Shown here in pieces: positions 59,872 to 64,000 of a stretch of DNA of 64,000 nt. Made by a program: the position numbers and the translations under genes. Origin of the DNA: Brachypodium distachyon (taxonomy: Eukaryota > Streptophyta > Magnoliopsida > Poales > Poaceae); contig NC_016135.3 of assembly GCF_000005505.3 (NCBI RefSeq), positions 27,118,758 to 27,182,757 on the forward strand. Direction: 5' to 3'. Each line of letters begins with the position of its first letter. Positions within the stretch are counted from its first letter, which is position 1. The notes beneath the pieces are model-generated. The model worked only from the letters and a program-made list of their open reading frames with translations. It searched no databases and was not told where the DNA came from.

Positions 59872-61081
59872 AAGCATGAAGCACAAACAGAGGGGGTTCA
59901 CACCCAAAATGTGTGCATTCTAGTAGCAATGGATCCTTTCAAGCTTCCGAGGTGTCGTGGAATTCCTTGGCACCAGCTGTGGCAGCTTGAACTCTCAGAT
60001 ATACAGCCAAGCTGGCACCCAGATTTGCCGATCGTGTTGAGGCATCATCTGGCGTCGGTTTCGATTGGTTCGCTTAGCAGGGCTATAGGATAAGTTAAAA
60101 TGCCTGAAGTTTATGGCTATGCACCGATGTTGTAAATTGAATAGCACAGATCTCCGCTGTAGTCGAATTAACTTGTGTATGTAATTGCAGATGATGTTTT
60201 TCATTTACTTGTGACTCGATGGAAACAAACTGTCTTACCGTACCGAGGAAATTGTACCATGCTGCCCAATGGTTCTGACGAGTTTCTCATGCGAAATGTT
60301 TGATCCGTTGTGGAGAGCAGTTAAATATAATTGCACGGATTTCACTGGAGAAAACAAGGCCAAGTTGTCGTGATACAAATGTGGTGAGTTGAGCATAGAT
60401 AAACAAGAAATGATACGGCAGTATTTGAATTTATTTGAAAACTAGCACAGTTAGAGAGAATGTTGTACTATCATCCATAATCTATAGTTGTTCTCATTTC
60501 AGTGATTTGAGGCAAATAAACAAGTGATGGATTCCAAAATGTGAAAGTTAAAAAGTAAAGACAAGCTGGACAGCCGGTGGATTCACCTGTTAACACCGTA
60601 AGTTATTTGAGTGAATTCGGAGGGCAACCCGACCATTGTTCCCGACAGACAAACTCGCAGCCCGCTTCAAAGGGCCACGAAATCGATCTGATCCCTGGCA
60701 CCTACTACCGACCGACCGTGAATACACCAAGTCCACGATAGCTCACAGAGCCAACCTTACCTTCTCGATCCACGGTCCACGGCATCCATCGGGAATGAAC
60801 CACGTCCACCTGATTAAACAAGCAAATAATGCCGCCTAATCCCACGAACGTTGTCGAAGAAAAAAAGGGTACCACGTACACGGCGCCTTTTCGTTCCAAG
60901 TTTCCTCCCTCCGGCTTCCCCACGAGCGCGGAGAACCTTCTCCGCGAAGCAAATCATCCCTCCCTTCCTTCCTTCCTCTCCAGGGCGCGGTTCGCGCAAC
61001 CAAGCAACCCGCGGGGGCGTGGCGGAGCACTGGGCCATCAACGAACCGATTGATCCGATCCGATCCCGATCGGGAGGCGGC
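59872..61081. other. Spacer between PEX22 and Lunapark genes
   Basis: Contains the 3' UTR of PEX22 and, from about 60850, the pyrimidine-rich leader of the Lunapark gene (CCTTCC repeats at 60959-60977). No additional gene or repeat was recognised. Confidence 0.7.
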
Positions 61082-63701
61082 ATGGCGGACGGGGACTTCG
61101 CGTCGGTGTCGGCGGCGTCGCCGAGGTCGCCGGAGACGCCGTCGACGCTGAGGCGGAGGCAGCGCGGGCTCGTGTCGCGGGTGTGGAAGGGCATCTTCGG
61201 CCGCCGCGAGGACGTCGAGAAGCTCCTGCAGGCGCTCTCCAGGGAGGAGGAGGCGCTACGCTCCCGCGTCACCCGACGCGCCCGCGCCTCGCGCCAGTCC
61301 GCACACAACGTGCTCGCCCTCGCCGCAGCGCTCGAGGTACGTACAGTCCCTCCCCATTCCGTTTTCCTTTCAATCGTAGCAGAAATGCTCGCGGATCGCG
61401 TGTTAAGGCAGGCAAACGCCCAGTCCGGACCTGATCCTCGTGTACAAGGGAGGAACGGATTCTTACATTTTATGATATGTAAGCCCCACTGGATGTTTCG
61501 ATTAGTGATCGAACATTTTGCCAGAGGTGTATGTAGCATCTTATGTTGTGGAATATTGTGCTATGTGCCTGTATATCGTTGTGTAATTTGCGATGTTGCG
61601 ACAGGCGAATCGCTCCAGCTTCCAGGGACAGCGATTAGGCTTGGTCCATTAAGTACCTGTTCCTATCGATAGGACTGAATGTGTCGATGACAGGGTCATC
61701 TGTGTCTTTTTTCCTCTGGAACAGATTGCGGCTATTGGATGTTTGATTAGTGATCGAATCGTTTCGTCAGACGTGTAGCATGTTATGTTGTGGAATATTG
61801 TGCTATATTGTTTTGCAATTTGCGTTGTTGCGACAGGCGAATCGCTCCAGCTTCCAGGGACAGCGATTAGGCTTGGTCCATTAAGGATCTGTTCCTATCG
61901 ATAGGACTGGAGTGCGCCGATGACAGGATTATATGTTTTTTTTTCTGAAACAGATTGCAGCTGTTGGATATGCGATTATGACTACAAGATCTCCGGACAT
62001 CAGCTGGCAGATGAGGGCAGCCCGTGTGCTGCCCATGTTCTTTGTCCCTGCTCTAGCTGCTCTCATTTACTCAGCTATTACAAGCCTTACAAAAATGCGT
62101 AAGCACACTCGCATCCGCCTCTGTTTTTCTCTGGGTGTTTTCTTTTTTCAGATGTGAGTTTACCGTTAGGTTATAGTTATCATTTGAGTGTTTGAAGTTT
62201 TAAAAAGGAAAGGCTTGATAAATTGCACAACACATTTCAACATCTTATTGCATAGATTAGTAGTAACCTGCTACTAAATTGTTTCTCAAAATAGGTTTAC
62301 CTTTGAAAGGTGTCCAGTTAGCACAATCAATTGTTCGCCACAGGTAGCCTTTCGTCATTTCGTGGTTGATGGACTGATGTTTGTGGTCATTATTCTGTCT
62401 TGCAGTTGATAATAGAGACCAACATACTCTCGAGAAGCTTCGTGCCGAAAGGCAGGCCAAGATTGATGAATTGAAGGAGAGAACAAATTACTACACTACA
62501 CAGCAACTTATTCAGGTGGTTACCTATTTTTGCTCCATTACATGTTCAGTCAGCCGTGCTCTTTCTACATGCAGTGTTTTATTTGCTACTAATTAGTGTA
62601 TGAATAAAGGGAACATGTGCTCTATTCTTCTCATTTTTGTGCTCCTGAAACAGTACGGACCTATGTAATTCACAGGATTCCAAATATATAGGAATGGAAA
62701 AATCATATGATTGGATTGTCATGCCCCCTTCAATCTTATGGGATTGAATGTATGTTTGATTAAGAAAACATAGGAAAAAATTCGAAGGATTGCAAACGTC
62801 AACATTTCGTAGACCACTGACTTTATTTTGGTGATACAGAGATATGATCTTGACCCTGCTGCAAAGGCAGCTGCAGCAAGTGTTTTGGCATCAAAGCTGG
62901 GTGCCGATTCTGGATTGAAAGTCTTTTTGGGAGATGAATCGAACATGGATAGTGCATCGAGTAAAAGTAATGATCAGCATGGACAAACTACTGGTCCGAG
63001 GCATAGAAAATTAGCACATTCAGGCAATGGCTCTGGGCGGATCCATGCCTCTGAGCTACCTGACGGCTCAAGTATATATGATGGTAATGAAGGCCCCACT
63101 TCTCCAAGTCGGAGAACAGTTGAGCACTTCAGAGGCCATGCTGGTAATGATGGTGGATGGCTCGCACGCGTGGCTGCTCTTCTTGTAGGAGAGGATCCAA
63201 CACAGTGCTTTGCGCTCATATGTGGCAACTGCCATATGCATAATGGTGGGGTACTTGTTATAACTTCGTAGCTCATACTGGTCAGGTTCTCTCTATTAAA
63301 CCAATTTCAATCGTGCAGGTCTTGCGAGGAAAGAGGATTTTGCATTTATTACATATTACTGTCCTCACTGTAATGCTCTCAATAATGGATCACGGCAACA
63401 TGAGGACAATGAGACAGTACCTAACTCTGGCAAGGAGACTCCTACAGCTCATTCTGATGGTAGCAGTCTCCAAGCCAGTGCTAGCCTTGCGAACTCAAAT
63501 GTCAGCGGTCCTGTAGCGATGAACTTGCGGGCTGTTGAAGGGTTGCCTGAAGAAAGTCCTGCAGCGAGTAACTTACCGACTGTCGAAGAACTACCTGCAG
63601 AGAGTCCTATTGTAAGTAACTTACCACCAACCGTTGAACATCTACCTGCAGCTGCGCAGGAATCTGTGGAGAAGGCAAGCAGTGATCAACCTGTCAATTG
63701 A
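61082..63701 (+). CDS. LNP: Lunapark-family ER protein (5 exons, 432 aa)
   Basis: Endoplasmic-reticulum membrane protein that sits at and stabilises three-way tubule junctions; plant LNPs also act in atlastin (RHD3) turnover. Exons 61082-61336, 61954-62098, 62406-62515, 62840-63245 and 63319-63701 join in phase. Two hydrophobic helices at about residues 76-98 and 110-131 form the family's hairpin. Helical, charged segments precede (REDVEKLLQALSREEEALRS) and follow (LEKLRAERQAKIDELKERTN) them, consistent with coiled coils. The lunapark zinc finger is intact, with Cys at 298, 301, 320 and 323 (CGNC and CPHC). A Pro/Glu-rich tail follows, with three near-repeats of VE-LP-ESP. There is no N-myristoylation Gly at position 2. 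Intron 1 carries an unusual duplication (separate entry). Confidence 0.95.
61491..61965 (+). repeat. Tandem duplication in Lunapark intron 1 with a decoy exon-2 acceptor
   Basis: Unit A (61491-61736) and unit B (61737-61965) share GGCGAATCGCTCCAGCTTCC, GCGATTAGGCTTGGTCCATT and TTGTGGAATATTGTGCTAT. Unit B ends in the true acceptor and first codons of exon 2 (CAG, then ATTGCAGCTGTTGGAT). Unit A ends in a matching copy at 61722-61740 (CAG, then ATTGCGGCTATTGGAT), which then runs into intron-like sequence. Confidence 0.93.
62650..62800. mobile_element. Possible degraded MITE in Lunapark intron 3
   Basis: Contains the words AGGATTCCAAATATATAGGA and CAATCTTATGGGATTGAATG, which resemble a MITE family often seen near grass genes. 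No clean ends or target duplication were found. Confidence 0.3.
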
Positions 63702-64000
63702 ATTTACATGTTTCTTGTAAAGTATTGTATTCGCCAGTTTTGCGTTTATACCATGGATTGTCGCCCCAGGGCTTTAGTTGCATTGGTAGCATAGCAGATC
63801 ACAGCTTTCAACACAGATTTTTGTGTGCCTACCACCGAGCTTATAGGGTATATTGTGGATTAGTGGTGTGCTTCTGCTAGTAGAAGCTTGGATGGTTCCA
63901 CTGGGTGGTAGGACGGCCCAGCAATATCTATTTGCCTCTTGAAGGCATCTCCAGATATTGGAATGATGGGCTATTCTGTTCTGTCCACTTTTTTCTCGAG
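63702..64000 (+). other. 3' UTR region of the Lunapark gene
   Basis: Directly downstream of the Lunapark stop codon. No other coding signal is seen before the window ends. Confidence 0.7.

Noticed and set aside
1..64000. tRNA, rRNA, CRISPR, prokaryotic promoters and known plant microRNA precursors
   Set aside because: I looked for tRNA arm motifs and the mature sequences of common plant miRNAs and saw none. CRISPR and operon features do not apply to this nuclear plant DNA.

Overview
This window is nuclear DNA from a grass, probably a pooid and possibly a Triticeae species. Three things support this: plant gene families with canonical GT-AG introns, GC-rich first exons of the kind seen in grasses, and many short Stowaway-type inverted-repeat elements whose ends read TACTCCCTCC. 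No bacterial, viral or organellar signal was seen. No LTR retrotransposon was recognised, so the window reads as a gene island. The exon structures below were worked out by eye from reading frame, splice sites and family knowledge; none has been tested against transcripts.

Layout from left to right. An auxin response factor of the ARF6/ARF8 class lies on the minus strand at 1955-7999 (14 coding exons, 831 aa). It carries a miR167 target site, a polyglutamine tract, one GC-AG intron and a perfect hairpin element in its last intron. From 8.5 to 22.2 kb is mostly non-genic, with a probable 1.86-kb Mutator-like element at 16730-18590 flanked by a 9-bp duplication, several MITEs and a degraded, possibly transposon-derived block at 12.0-14.7 kb. 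A plus-strand grass-type DUF6598 gene follows (22270-26413, three exons). A minus-strand phytosulfokine-receptor-like LRR kinase (27383-30556, one exon) comes next, and then about 7.5 kb of promoter and intergenic DNA.

The right half is denser. A broken VPS9-domain pseudogene lies on the minus strand (about 38345-39560). Next are a minus-strand SRO/RCD1-like gene (40517-43972, WWE + PARP-like + RST + a long C-terminal tail) and a minus-strand 141-aa predicted tail-anchored membrane protein split over four short exons (46854-48088). A minus-strand intronless PPR gene (52683-54881) is divergent from a plus-strand PEX22 gene (56876-59871), and a plus-strand Lunapark gene (61082-63701) ends the window. 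A clear 504-bp hAT-type element with an 8-bp target duplication sits between the PPR and PEX22 genes.

The genes are functionally unrelated housekeeping and signalling genes: auxin transcription, peptide-hormone perception, stress co-regulation, organelle RNA processing, peroxisome biogenesis and ER shaping. There is no operon-like system. I found no convincing undescribed multi-gene system. The most notable points are the hidden tail-anchored gene, the Lunapark intron duplication carrying a decoy splice acceptor, the 446-bp tandem duplication in the probable SRO leader intron, the long tail of the SRO protein, and the two transposons defined by exact target duplications.
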